A stretch of DNA of 64,000 bases from Haemonchus contortus (lineage: Eukaryota; Nematoda; Chromadorea; Rhabditida; Trichostrongylidae), in contig LS997567.1 in assembly GCA_000469685.2 (NCBI GenBank), positions 43,024,775-43,088,774 of the forward strand, given 5' to 3'. Below are positions 36,888 to 46,590 of this stretch, piece after piece (the stretch's first letter is position 1; every line of letters begins with the position of its first letter). The position numbers were made by a program, and so were the translations under genes. The notes under the pieces were generated by a model that searched no databases, was not told the origin of the DNA, and was given only the letters and a program-made list of their open reading frames with translations.

Positions 36888-37464
36888 GGTTGATGCATAA
36901 ATATTGCGGACTTTTTCGCGGCTTTTTTCTCTCGATAGAATTTGAATATTGAGTTTGGGTTTTTCTAGAAATGATCTACTTGATTTCCTCTACAAGAATA
37001 TACTCAAAAAACCACCCGCATATTAGGAAATTAGGCTTAACTACTTCGAGAAATATTGGGAGGTGGCACAGTCATTCCACGATCTCAGTAACTTTTCGGC
37101 GATCAACAATCAGCCAGAGCCAACCAATAAATGGGATCTGCCCCTAAATCTGCCATACTCACCAGCAGAAACTTTTATGGATTATCTCGTCAACCGTTCA
37201 TTGATAAATGGCTAGACAATAGAAGTTACGTCGATTTGGATGATTTGATGGCCGAAGTCAAGGCGTGAATCGCCCGTAAGGATCAGAACTTCTTCGCTTT
37301 CGGGATCCGACTAACTAATCATTGGGAAGCAGTGCTTGACGTAGATGGTGAATAAGTCCCGTAGTAATTATTTGAATATGTCTTTGCTTAGTATTTCTAT
37401 TTATTATTTCAAGTTTCTTCAAGTAAAATTTGCTGGAAAAAATTCGCAATAATAAGCGTCAACC
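36888..37464 (+). mobile_element. mariner, internally deleted (577 bp)
   Basis: It is flanked by TA (36886-36887 and 37465-37466). The left end GGTTGATGCATAAATATTGC mirrors the right end GCAATAATAAGCGTCAACC; both continue into AAAAA-type runs. Length is under half that of a full mariner. It keeps the last third of the transposase frame, which ends AVLDVDGE-stop at about 37354. It belongs to a different subfamily from the 13.28-kb copy, since the terminal repeats differ after the first bases. Confidence 0.85.
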
Positions 37465-37604
37465 TAAAATAAAGAGGCAGGTAAAATGCAGGGGAAATAG
37501 AAAATATCAAAATAATCGTGTTTGACCGCCAGGAAATCATGTGTGTCTCACTAGATCTAATGAACGATCGCTGAAAAGTTACTGAGATCGCGGAATGACT
37601 GTGT
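37065..37604. repeat. 40-bp inverted repeat pair across the mariner right end
   Basis: 37065-37104 (CACAGTCATTCC, CTCAGTAACTTTTC) and 37565-37604 (GAAAAGTTACTGAG, GGAATGACTGTG) are reverse complements over about 40 bases with three differences. One copy is inside the mariner, the other 100 bases outside it. The pair is not part of the transposon's own ends. Confidence 0.75.
37125..37356 (+). pseudogene. mariner transposase C-terminal fragment
   Basis: Reads WDLPLNLPYSPAETFMDYLV, then DKWLDNRSYVDLDDLMAEVK, a stop, and IARKDQNFFAFGI, NHWEAVLDVDGE. This is the C-terminal third of a mariner transposase. The third catalytic Asp of the SPDLAP box is changed (YSPAET), and a TGA interrupts VKAW, so it is inactive. 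It lies in the same orientation as the surrounding terminal repeats. Confidence 0.82.
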
Positions 37605-37740
37605 GTTTGTGTGATAGTGGGTTTTATATCGGTTATACAACATGATATCTTACCACTGAATATAGCATGGTGGATATTATCAATATAATTAATTCTTAAA
37701 TGTGACAATAATAATATGAGGTGTTTGAATGAATAATATT

Positions 37741-40186
37741 CACTTGATAGTCCCAACAGCTACGAAGAAGAGGAGTTGGAAGCGTTCTACATGGATCTGG
37801 AGAGGCTCTACAGAGAAGACCACACTTTCTTCAAGGTCATTGTCGGTGATTTTAACGCCAAGATTGGCCCCAGAAGAACGGCTGAAGAGCTTCACATCGG
37901 GACTCACGAAGTGGAATGGAATGAGCAGGGTGAAAGGCTGTCCGAGTTTATCATGACGACCCACACCATCCATGGTAACTCGCAGTTCTAGAAGCCCTCT
38001 CATTTAAGTTGGACATGGGAGTCACTTGGTGGACAGTTCCATAATGAAATAGACCACATCATCTTCAATCGGAGATTTTGCCTGACCGACGTCGCTGTTC
38101 CTCCGCGCTAGATTCTGCTTCCAAGTGCGTGGAGAGAGAGCTATGAAGTTCAGGAAACGAAGCCCGAAGACCTCCATTCCGTTATCGACTACATCGACGA
38201 AGAATACAACCGGCTCGTCGAGCATCTTCACGATAGTGCTACGAAAGCAGAGAGTCTACAAACAGTCACGAGACGACTCTCTTCGAAGACTCTCGAGCTG
38301 ATACGCCAACGAGGAATCGCGCGAGCTACAGGCAATTACCAACAAACGTCCGAACTTGCGAAGCTATGCAGAGAAGCGATAAAGGAAGATCTGAAAGAGA
38401 GAAGAGCAGCAGTCATGGACGAAGCTGCCGAGGCCGGAAAGAGCATTCGCAAAGCCTGACGGAGCTTCGCCAATTACAAGACCAAAATGACTTCCCTTCG
38501 TCGTCCTGACGGAACCGTTTCTGCATCCTGGAGGGCAATGGAGAAGGTCATCTACGACTTCTACTCGGATCTCTTCGACAGCCACTTCTACTTGCCTACT
38601 CACCATCTTAGGCAAGACGAATATATCGCTCCTTCGGTTCTCCCTTCCGAAATACGACATGCCATCACGTCGATGAAGAACTGTACAGCGCTTGGTCCCG
38701 ATAGGATCAAACCAGAACATCTGAAGAGTATACCAACAGTCATCATCAAAACTCTGGCTAGGCTCTTCACTCGGTACCTGTCGGAACGCAAAGTGCCCAG
38801 TCGTGGAAAACTAGCAAGACTGTGTTGCTGTACAAAAAGGGAGATCCAGACGATATTGGCAATTATCGCCCAATCTGCCTGCTCTCCGTAATCTACAAGC
38901 TTTTCACCGGTGTCATCCTAAACAGGATTGGCAGAATATTAGATGAAGGACAGCCATGCACAAGCAGGGTTTCGGAGAGGGTTCAGTACAATCGATCATA
39001 TCCACACTCTGACAAGGCTCATTGAAGTATCGCGAGAGTACAAAATGCCGCTATGTCTTACGTTTATCGACATGAAGAAAGCCTTTGACACCGTTGAGAC
39101 AGAAGCGGTAATTTAAGCCCTGGGCAATGTTCCTACTCAAAATATAAGGATGCTTCGTGAGCTCTACGACAACTTCACGACCAGGATTTCACCATTCTAC
39201 AAGGAAGTCATTATCAACGTGAAGAGAGGTGTCCGGCAAGGCGATACTATTTCGCCTAAACTTTTCAGTGCCGCTCTCGAGAATATCATGCGTCATTTGG
39301 AATGGGAAGACTTGGGAGTGAAGGTCGACGGCCGCTTCCTACATCACCTCCGCTTTACAGACAACATCGTGCTTATAACACCGAACATCGAGCAAGCGGA
39401 ACGAATGCTGGCCGAGTTTGACAAAGCTTGTGGAAAGATCGGATTGAGACTGAACTTGACGAAGCGGTTCATGAAAGCGGTTTGGTACCTGATGCTCCTT
39501 TCATGCTAAACGGAAAGAATATCTCCGAATGCTCTAGCTATGTGTATCTAGGTCGGGAAGTCAACATGATGAACGACCTAGCTCCGGAGCTGTGCAGTAG
39601 GAAACGGGCCGCGTGGGGAGCATTTAAGAATATCGAGGGAGTAGTGAAGAAGACAAAGAACAACCGGCTCCGCGCTCACCTTTTCGACACTGCTGTTCTT
39701 CCTGCTTTGACGTACGCCTCAGAGACTTGGACTCTACGAAAGCAGGATGAGCATGCTGTCAGCGTTGCTCAACGCGCTTTGGAAAGGACGATGCTCGGAA
39801 TTTCCCTGTACACGCAACTGCGGAAGGGAATCCGGAGTTCCGAGCTCCGTCAACGAACGACGATCAGGGATGCCGTTGACTACGCCAAGAAATCGAAGAT
39901 CAGGTGGGCCGGACACGTTATGCGATATAGTGATGACCGTTGGACCAGGGCGGTTGCTGAATGGATCCCTCGGAACATCAAACGAACTCCAGGAAGGCCG
40001 CCAACGAGATGGTCAGACTTCTTCACGAAAGCTCTGAACGAAAGGAATGTTGATCCTCGTGTCCCTGGAGCGATTCATTGGACCACTATGGCTCGCAACA
40101 GGGACGAATGGAGACGTTACTGGCGCCCGCTCGAGGAAGTCGACGATCAACGGGACGACAGGCGATACATGATAGTCAGCTTTTGC
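37741..40186 (+). pseudogene. RTE-clade non-LTR retrotransposon ORF, dead
   Basis: The 5' end is truncated within the endonuclease (EEELEAFYMDLERLYRED, GDFNAKIGPRR, NEIDHI, about 37765-38075). A linker and the reverse-transcriptase domain follow (ALGPDRIKPEHLK at 38690, YKKGDP, NYRPICLLSVIYKLFT, FIDMKKAFDTVE, RGVRQGDTISPKLF at 39225), then a C-terminal region to about 40170 ([47 protein letters not shown]). Frames shift at least four times and stops fall at about 37989, 38458 and 39113. The catalytic FADD box is FTDN (HHLRFTDNIVLI, about 39352), losing the first Asp pair. A large share of the C-terminus is still open (39428-40225), so the copy is fairly young but inactive. Confidence 0.9.
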
Positions 40187-40410
40187 ACAATTCTAATTAC
40201 TAGTCTAGTTAAGGTATACGAATAGTAGACTTGTAAGCTTGATGAAGCGTATATTCATCTTGGTGGGATTCGACTAATATACGGACAAGTGAGAATAATA
40301 CGATACGAATACTAGTCTTGGCATTGCGCACTTTTTGATCGACTAGTATAAGGAGGTTGGTTCATTCCTTTGCGGATTTGCCAACTCTACATATATTCCA
40401 TGGTAGGGTC

Positions 40411-40767
40411 TGTCGAGTCATGTGCCAGCTATGCTGAGTCATGCGCCAGCTCGAGACAGACATTGAGGTTTCATCAGCTCCGCCGACGCATCTCGTCACT
40501 ATTTCATAATACTGAGGTAGAAACCTCAGTATAAAAGGAGCCGCCTCATTGAGTCGAGGTCGTCGTCTTTCGGATGTCAGCTTAGCCTCCAGGCTTATCC
40601 CGACCCTTTGTCTAGGCTATCAGCTGCCCTCTCGTCCTGTCCCCCCTTTGTCCTCTCTTGTTATTTACTCATATAATAATTACATATACACACATACTAT
40701 TCTATACAGTAGTATTCCTAGATCCGCTACACATCAGGTATAGGCATGGCCAGCTTATAACCTGATA
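40411..40767 (+). mobile_element. LTR-like repeat, copy 2
   Basis: Plus orientation, TGTCGAGTCATG at the start and AACCTGATA at the end. A TATA-type box (AGTATAAAAGGAG, about 40530) is preceded by a GAGGTAGAAACCTC small palindrome. Directly after the last base comes TGGAGGTCTCGGGAAGA, which starts with TGG as a tRNA primer-binding site should. So this looks like a 5' LTR whose interior lies to the right, facing copy 3, which is inverted. Confidence 0.7.
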
Positions 40768-41077
40768 TGGAGGTCTCGGGAAGATGGTTTTTTTAGGGAA
40801 GGGTAAACTAAGCTATAGCTAATTTTTTTTACTGTAACCACCCCCCTTCCTACCTCCCCCCCTTCCTTCGTCCCATTCTTCCCACATGTCTTATTCGCTC
40901 GACTACGTGCACTTGTCGTCGCGATATTCAGGACAACTCAAGACAGCATGGACATGGACGAGATGACAACAAAGTACAGTAAGTTCAATCATATTTTTTC
41001 TCAGTAGCAGCAAATTAGGTTTTCAAACAACATCTTTCAGCCATTATTCTTTTTTCTACTACTGGGAAACAATATGA

Positions 41078-41124
41078 TAATAAGTATACGGTCGCGTATA
41101 CAGGTATACGGTCGCGTATACATT
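41078..41124. repeat. tandem GTATACGGTCGCGTATAC
   Basis: The 18-mer, itself nearly palindromic, occurs twice about 20 bases apart. It is of unknown role, inside the interval between the inverted LTR copies 2 and 3. Confidence 0.8.
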
Positions 41125-41384
41125 AAGGGTTAAAAAGTGCCAGCAAGCACTTCTTTACTAATTTTAACAAGATTAGTAAACTTCGGTCCTGGCGACGGTC
41201 CCCTTTATTCAAAACTACCTATCACGTGTATATAAGCCTATTTATAGTACTAGGAAAATTTATTTTCCCCCATAAAACCAAGGTTAACGTGTCACAATCG
41301 CGTAACACATTAAATTAATCTCCCAGATCCCACAATTTAGGGTGTTATTTCGGACGTCCACGGATAACCCCACAGGACTCTAAA

Positions 41385-41580
41385 ACATGATTCATATATT
41401 ACATACAACTACTCATCATAATTCAACACTCAATACTGCTCATGGTTCATATATTACATAAGATTACTCATCATGAGCCATATTATTACATACACTACTA
41501 ATCATGATTAAGGTATTTCATAACATTACTACTCATAATTCATACTATTACTTAAAACTATTGATCGCGATTCATATCAA
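41385..41580. repeat. degenerate minisatellite, 30-40 bp unit
   Basis: Five or six imperfect units built on ATTCATATATTACATA followed by ACTACTCATCATG. AT-rich and non-coding. Confidence 0.7.
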
Positions 41581-42099
41581 AGGACCCAGTCGCCACTGAG
41601 ATCTCTCTTTTACTCTCTACTTTTCTAGAAAAACACTCTTTATTGCCCATGAGACGCAATAAACTATTCAGCTGACAATAACATCACGAGCGGTGGTCGC
41701 ACTGCTCAAATCTCAAGTCTCATATGGTGTACATCTAACAACAGCCAACCGGCTGTTCACAGATCACCAAGCCGAGCATCCACAAATCGCTAATCCTCCC
41801 ACTTTGGTTCAAGATACGACTAGTATCCTATCAACTGCCGGCGAGGATCAACCGGCAGCAGTTGCCCTCATTAATAATTGACACACTCTTGCTGCAAACC
41901 TGTTAATTATGCGCGCACCTAACATCACATAGGATCCAGCATACGGTAACTGCCCACGTCTCCGCCGAGACGATTTTCTATTACTGAGAACATCATTAGA
42001 ACAAATATCCATTCATCCAACCAATTGCACAGATTGTGGTATCTCATCGGCTGGTTCCCGATGTAGTCACTCTACCATTTTCTTTATGCAACACAGGGC

Positions 42100-42140
42100 G
42101 GAGGTCGTGTAGTAGCACGTAGAGCACTACACGACCTACA
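42100..42140. repeat. small hairpin GGTCGTGTAGT / ACTACACGACC
   Basis: Eleven-base perfect arms around about 12 bases, near 42104-42139. Short, and may be chance or part of the surrounding element. Confidence 0.6.
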
Positions 42141-42232
42141 TCACCCGGTCTGAAGTTCAGAGCTCGGATCAATGCCCGACATCCCACACTCAGAGTTTGA
42201 TGAACACTAAGGATTCTTAACGTAATTAATTA

Positions 42233-42445
42233 AGCTTAACGGTTTAGTGCTGATATTGGCCGACCGGCTCAACACGTTGTACGTGTGAGTGCTGGTAAGC
42301 TATGTCATATAAGCCATTAAGAAGGCGAGGGCAAGCGGGGTCTCGGTAGTGTAAGGGATAAGAGCACGGTCCCCGGAAAGGACAAGTACGGGTTCAAGTC
42401 CCGTCCGAGGCTGAAGTTTTGTCCACAAATCGCCAACCTTGTGAG
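42233..42445 (+). repeat. 213-bp tandem unit A with tRNA-like core
   Basis: Nearly identical to 42528-42740 (three substitutions seen). It starts AGCTTAACGGTTTAGTGC and ends CGCCAACCTTGTGAG. The last half is the tRNA-like sequence listed separately. CTAAGGATTCT occurs just before unit A (about 42208) and just after unit B (about 42742), which could be a flanking duplication of the whole pair. Confidence 0.85.
42340..42411 (+). tRNA. tRNA-like cloverleaf A (isotype uncertain, perhaps pseudo)
   Basis: Seventy-two bases fold as a tRNA. The acceptor is GTCTCGG/CCGAGGC with one G-U pair, the D stem GTGT/GCAC, a four-pair anticodon stem GTCC/GGAC with loop CCGGAAA, a four-base variable region, and the T stem ACGGG/CCCGT with loop TTCAAGT. 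A box TAGTGTAAGGG and B box GGTTCAAGTCC both match the Pol III consensus, and TTTT follows at 42417. The loop centre would be anticodon GGA (Ser), but position 33 is C instead of U and Ser tRNAs have a long variable arm. It is better called tRNA-derived than a Ser tRNA. Confidence 0.5.
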
Positions 42446-42527
42446 ACTTTCGGATCGCGTACTGCGGCGAAATAACAGCAGTTAACAAAACATCAAGTCA
42501 AAACAAGTTCTAACATGTAAAGCTTAC

Positions 42528-42740
42528 AGCTTAACGGTTTAGTGCTGATATTGGCCGGCCGGCTCAACACGTTGTACGTGTGAGTGCTGATAAGCTATGG
42601 CATATAAGCCATTAAGAAGGCGAGGGCAAGCGGGGTCTCGGTAGTGTAAGGGATAAGAGCACGGTCCCCGGAAAGGACAAGTACGGGTTCAAGTCCCGTC
42701 CGAGGCTGAAGTTTTGTCCACAAATCGCCAACCTTGTGAG
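42528..42740 (+). repeat. 213-bp tandem unit B with tRNA-like core
   Basis: Second copy of the unit at 42233-42445, starting 295 bases later; about 82 unrelated bases lie between the units. Very high identity means a recent duplication or strong constraint. Confidence 0.85.
42635..42706 (+). tRNA. tRNA-like cloverleaf B
   Basis: Identical over its 72 bases to cloverleaf A, as far as I can read, with the same A and B boxes and a TTTT run at 42712. The differences between the two 213-bp units lie outside the tRNA-like part. The same reservations on anticodon and isotype apply. Confidence 0.5.
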
Positions 42741-42877
42741 GCTAAGGATTCTATCCTTCAATTTCACATGTGCAACACAGAGATCGATACAACTTCAGCT
42801 TGCAAAACATTTATTTGATCATTTCACTACATTTCATTTGTGGAACATGGATAAACACAATTCAGGTTACAAAACAG

Positions 42878-44062
42878 TTATTGGGTATCTGGTCTAGCGG
42901 TTCCGCTTGTAGCATCCAATCTTCTCACTGTCTCCCAACTCGCCTCAAAGTTCGGCTGATGAACAATCAGCTCGCGACCCCATTGACTATTGTTGACCAT
43001 TTTCCAGTGCTGAAAATACAAAAAGTCACCATTCAAAATACTTGTAATAATTTTTCTTCTCTTACCTCTCTCTCCTCCTTTTCCATTTGAATGATAAGCG
43101 AGTAAATAGTTTCCAGACGCTCTTTTAGAGCGCGATTTCGCCTAGCACCAGTTATGTTTGCTTTGCACAAGTTATTTCTCCATCTGTCGCTTGCTTGGTG
43201 CTCGCAGACTTACGGATACTGCCCGCGGTAGGCACATCAGACAACGAGGCGGCTGCACAAATATCTAATAATTTACCGTCTAACTAACCATTACAAATAT
43301 CTAATACTTTACCGTCTAACTAACCATTATCTTACAACAACATACCGTAGTGTCCCGCTACATCGCAGTGTGGAACTGTTTTGCGTTCAGGTAAGTTGAC
43401 ATATCTATTCCACCACATACTAGCACAACAACACAAAGTAAACAGAACCCATTTTCACAAAATATGGTTTCAACTACCCACATTTCACGAATACCCACAT
43501 CTTTAACAAACATTCATTCCCAAAGGAAAACAAACTACTCTTTTGGGGCTCATGAACCTACCACACCAACAGGGGATGCGGGTGGTGTAGTTGGTTGGTT
43601 CCTTGAACTAACCACCTCCCCAGGAATCCCGTGGTAGGGACCATACCCTACCTCCAGCATTTCCGTCTGCCGATTATTATTTCTCTAAAAGCAATTTCTT
43701 TTAGCACAACCATTATATATAGTAAACAACACTATTTTACCTCCAAACGTTGCCTAACTCTACACATACGGTTTATCGCCTCTCCAAATGCGATTTGTAG
43801 AATCTGGCGCTCGCTGTGCAATTGCCTACTGTAGGCCGCCTCAGCTTGCGCTTGTGCTTGCGCAATCGCTACGGCTTCCGTTAGGCGATTCATCTGGTAC
43901 TCGTACCACTGCTGCCTACCGCACACAGAGCAACATATCTATAAGATAACTTCACATATTTTAATTATAACACCAACTAAGCGAAGTACTTACTTCATGT
44001 GTGACCGCTAAGGCCATCTCTTCACGCGGCTGGGCCTGGTCTTCGCCATTGTAGTTGTTCAT
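42878..44062 (-). CDS. unrecognised small multi-exon protein downstream of an LTR
   Basis: Exon 1 44062-43994 (ATG; MNNYNGEDQAQPREEMALAV, donor GAA|GTAAGT). Exon 2 43938-43741 (acceptor CTTATAG; WYEYQMNRLTEAVAIAQAQA, then an Ala/Gln/Glu-rich helix, donor GAG|GTAAAA). Exon 3 ends 43066 (ALKERLETIYSLIIQMEKEE, donor GAG|GTAAGA; its left boundary is uncertain, 43141 being the nearest acceptor but off by phase). Exon 4 43009-42878 (acceptor TTTTCAG; HWKMVNNSQWGRELIVHQPN to stop TAA). Introns 1 and 3 are clean and in phase. The protein, about 155-175 residues, is helical and probably coiled-coil, without signal peptide or membrane segment. It starts about 280 bases past the end of LTR copy 3 on the same strand, so the LTR may be its promoter, or it may be a gag-like ORF of that element. 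If exon 2 is not spliced at its end, the protein stops after two more codons (TAG 43734-43732). I do not recognise the family. Confidence 0.55.
43259..43330. repeat. 36-bp tandem duplication
   Basis: AAATATCTAATA followed by TTTACCGTCTAACTAACCAT occurs twice in tandem with one or two differences. It lies in the second intron of the unrecognised gene. Confidence 0.85.
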
Positions 44063-44342
44063 GATACCGGATCTTTCAAATAAGAACCATTATTATTACA
44101 CAATAAAATTGTAATTGTAACTGTTTAAAAATAAAGTAAAATAAAAATAATACTTGTAAAAAGCATAGAAAGGTGAAATCGAGGAGAGCACTGGAATCGT
44201 GGAGCACAAACGCTTAGAAGCGGTCAGATTAACGGAGTGACATTTGCTTTCGTAGGTTCGGTACCTCGATTAATGCGCGCCCCTCGCAATGGATTAACGA
44301 CAGCCTCTACAAGTGTAATGTAGGATCTCCCCGGGACCTCGA

Positions 44343-44706
44343 TATCAAGTTATAGGTTGTACGGGCCTATACCTGATGTGTAGCGGATCTAGGAATACTT
44401 CTGTATGGAATAGTATGTATCTATATATGTTTATTATACAAGTAAATAAAAAGAGAGGACATAAGGGTGAAGACAGGACGAGAGGGCAGGTGATAGCCTG
44501 ACAAAGGGTCGAAACTAGCCTGGAGGCTAAGGGAACATCCGAGACCTCGACTCCATGAGGATGCTCCTTTTATACCATGGTTTCTACCTTAGTATTATGA
44601 AACAGTAACAGTTGGCATGACACAGGTGCGTCGGCGTAGTTGATGAAACCCTGGCGGCTGCCACGAGATTGGGCATGACCCAGCATAGCTGCCCTATGAC
44701 TCGACA
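44343..44706 (-). mobile_element. LTR-like repeat, copy 3, probably a 5' LTR
   Basis: On the minus strand it starts TGTCGAGTCATAGG and ends CTATAACTTGATA; it has the TATA-type box GGTATAAAAGGAG and AATAAAC near the end. Immediately downstream (44342 leftward) is TCGAGGTCCCGGGGAGA, matching the possible primer-binding site after copy 2 apart from the second base. There is no polypurine tract on its outer side. The unrecognised gene follows on the same strand. Confidence 0.75.
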
Positions 44707-45039
44707 CACTTTAGCGGTGGTCGTACAAACGACCGGTTGTTGCTGTAGGTGGGTTAAATGTTTAAGGATATCATGCCCAATTCGAAACATTTGGTCTAGG
44801 GAACCTGTTTTTGAAGTTGAATTGTTGAATGAGGGATGGATAGCGATTATCTTTAGGTTTCCAACTCTGAAGAAGGCGATAACGCGGAAGCGTAAGTTGA
44901 TAAGAACTTATTTACCATCTTGGCAGCAGGTTTTATAAAAATCTTATAAAATGAGAGGAAAATGATTTTGCAGAGGCTTTTGTAGGAACACTTAAAAATT
45001 TAGTTATTAGTAAACTTACGGTGAATACAAGTAAAGCTA
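44707..45039. other. no gene identified
   Basis: Short unique-looking stretch between LTR copy 3 and the left arm of the large inverted repeat. Confidence 0.4.
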
Positions 45040-46590
45040 CTACATAGTAGTAGTAGCTAATACAAGCAAAGGGATCGCACCATCCAGAAGTACAGCGTTG
45101 GGTCCGAGGGTAGGGGAGGCGATAAAAGGCGAGCTGCTGGGCTATGGTGAATGGCGCAAGACGAGCAATGCTGGGCTATCGTGAATGGCGCAATACCTTC
45201 GAAGAAGCCTTGGTCTGGGGGTTCAAAATTATCATTAAAAATCTGTGACAAACTCCTGAGCGAATTGTACGTGTCTGTAAAGCATTGTAGATTTGATTTC
45301 GAGTTCGCAATTCATTTTCCAGTTGTACAGTATGACCGAAGGTATTCTATTTCCTCTCACAAAATTGACGATTAAAAAAACGATCTACATATTCGGAATC
45401 AGCGTTAAGAGTACTACTAGCATATGCAACACTTATGGCCAAATTCTGAAATGTGCTTTCCCCTTGATCGTCATATCACCTAAAGGCGTGTACGCACTAT
45501 GAGCTCCGTTGATCTGTGCCATCGATGCCCGATGCCATCGGTTGGGAAAAGTATCTCGTTTGCGAAATGAGGGATTGCCAAAAATAATACGACGAGAATT
45601 TTTGGTAGAAATTCCTTACAAACTGCAATTGCCTGTTTAGAGCACTATAGATTTATCTCAATTATGTAATCCCTTTTCCATGCTATCGTGTTTGGAGGGT
45701 GTTTTCCCAGTCTCTATTTAATGACATCATGTTTGACATCCGGATAGGAATTTACTTAGAAACATATGAGATTTATATGAAGATTGGATTAAGTATATTG
45801 GGTTGTTCGGAAAATCGTTGTGATTTTTAAAAACGATTTCTTTCCAAGATTGAGAAGCGTTTCAGGTCCTCTGCCCTATTCAGAAAAGTTAGTTTTGAAG
45901 TCATCAGACGATAACGGACTACAGCAACAGTGAGGTAGAAAATTATGACGGCTCAATTCCAGGGTAACATTTCCTTTGCTATGTAGCCCTTCATGTAGCA
46001 TATCAGCGCTCGCCATGCCGTTGTAATTTGATCATCTTCTGTATCCTTATCAATCCAAACTACGCAGTTGCAAGATATTCTTCATTCCTCCTAAAAAATG
46101 CTATTAATTTATACACGGATCAGTCTCTGTTGAGAAACTTTATTTTCTTTCCGTTCATATGTTAGTGCTCCGGTGGCCGAACTCTCAGTTGCAAGGCGGC
46201 TTGGCAAAATGCCAGCTGCCATTTTGCCAAACCGCCTTGCACAGTGACTAGCCTTGCTTTCTCGATTGCTAGTGGCCGCGTGGACTATTTTGTAACCTGC
46301 GCCGCAACCTGCTATCGAAGGCATGAAAATCGAATAGTGAAGTAGAATGAATGTGAAAACAGAAGAATAGCAAAGTCGAGAGATGATCTGGATATAATTC
46401 AATAAAGTTTCCTACTGCGAGACGACCTGCAAACATTTCAATCATATAACTTGGTTTGTTAAGTAAACAGAATGCTGCGTACGCATATGCAGAGGGACGT
46501 TAGCCTGAAATCAAGTCGGTCACAAAATTCCTGCACAACTCATATTGTGGTACGGGGTCGTGTACCGAGTTCATAACCAACTTCACGGAA
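45040..46590 (-). repeat. left arm of a large inverted repeat
   Basis: Reads, reversed, as 49670-51375. Clear anchors: GCTGCGTACGCATATGCAGA (46472) against TGCGTACGCAGCATTCTG (49770); GATTGGATTAAGTATATTGG (45784) against CTCAATCCAATCTCC (50498); ATAGATTTATCTCAATTATG against the matching CATAATTGAAAT block. Identity looks like 80-90 percent with indels. Open frames in both arms (46402-46109 minus, 49851-50057 plus) are related to each other but have no known domain. Confidence 0.8.
46191..46240. repeat. near-perfect 50-bp palindrome
   Basis: GCAAGGCGGCTTGGCAAAAT pairs with ATTTTGCCAAACCGCCTTGC around a CAGCTG-type centre. It lies in the left arm of the inverted repeat; in the right arm (about 50000-50050) the same place has diverged and the symmetry is lost. 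Confidence 0.85.

Noticed and set aside
42300..42488. Minus-strand ORF over the tRNA-like unit (RTGLEPVLVLSGDR)
   Set aside because: It is the antisense of the tRNA-like sequence; such frames are a common by-product of tRNA sequence, and no splice or start context supports it.
45799..45830. Mariner-like terminal repeat GGGTTGTTCGGAAAATCG
   Set aside because: The same place in the inverted partner copy (about 50480) reads as part of the large repeat family, with no TA-flanked partner end or transposase. The likeness to the 13.28-kb mariner end is probably chance.
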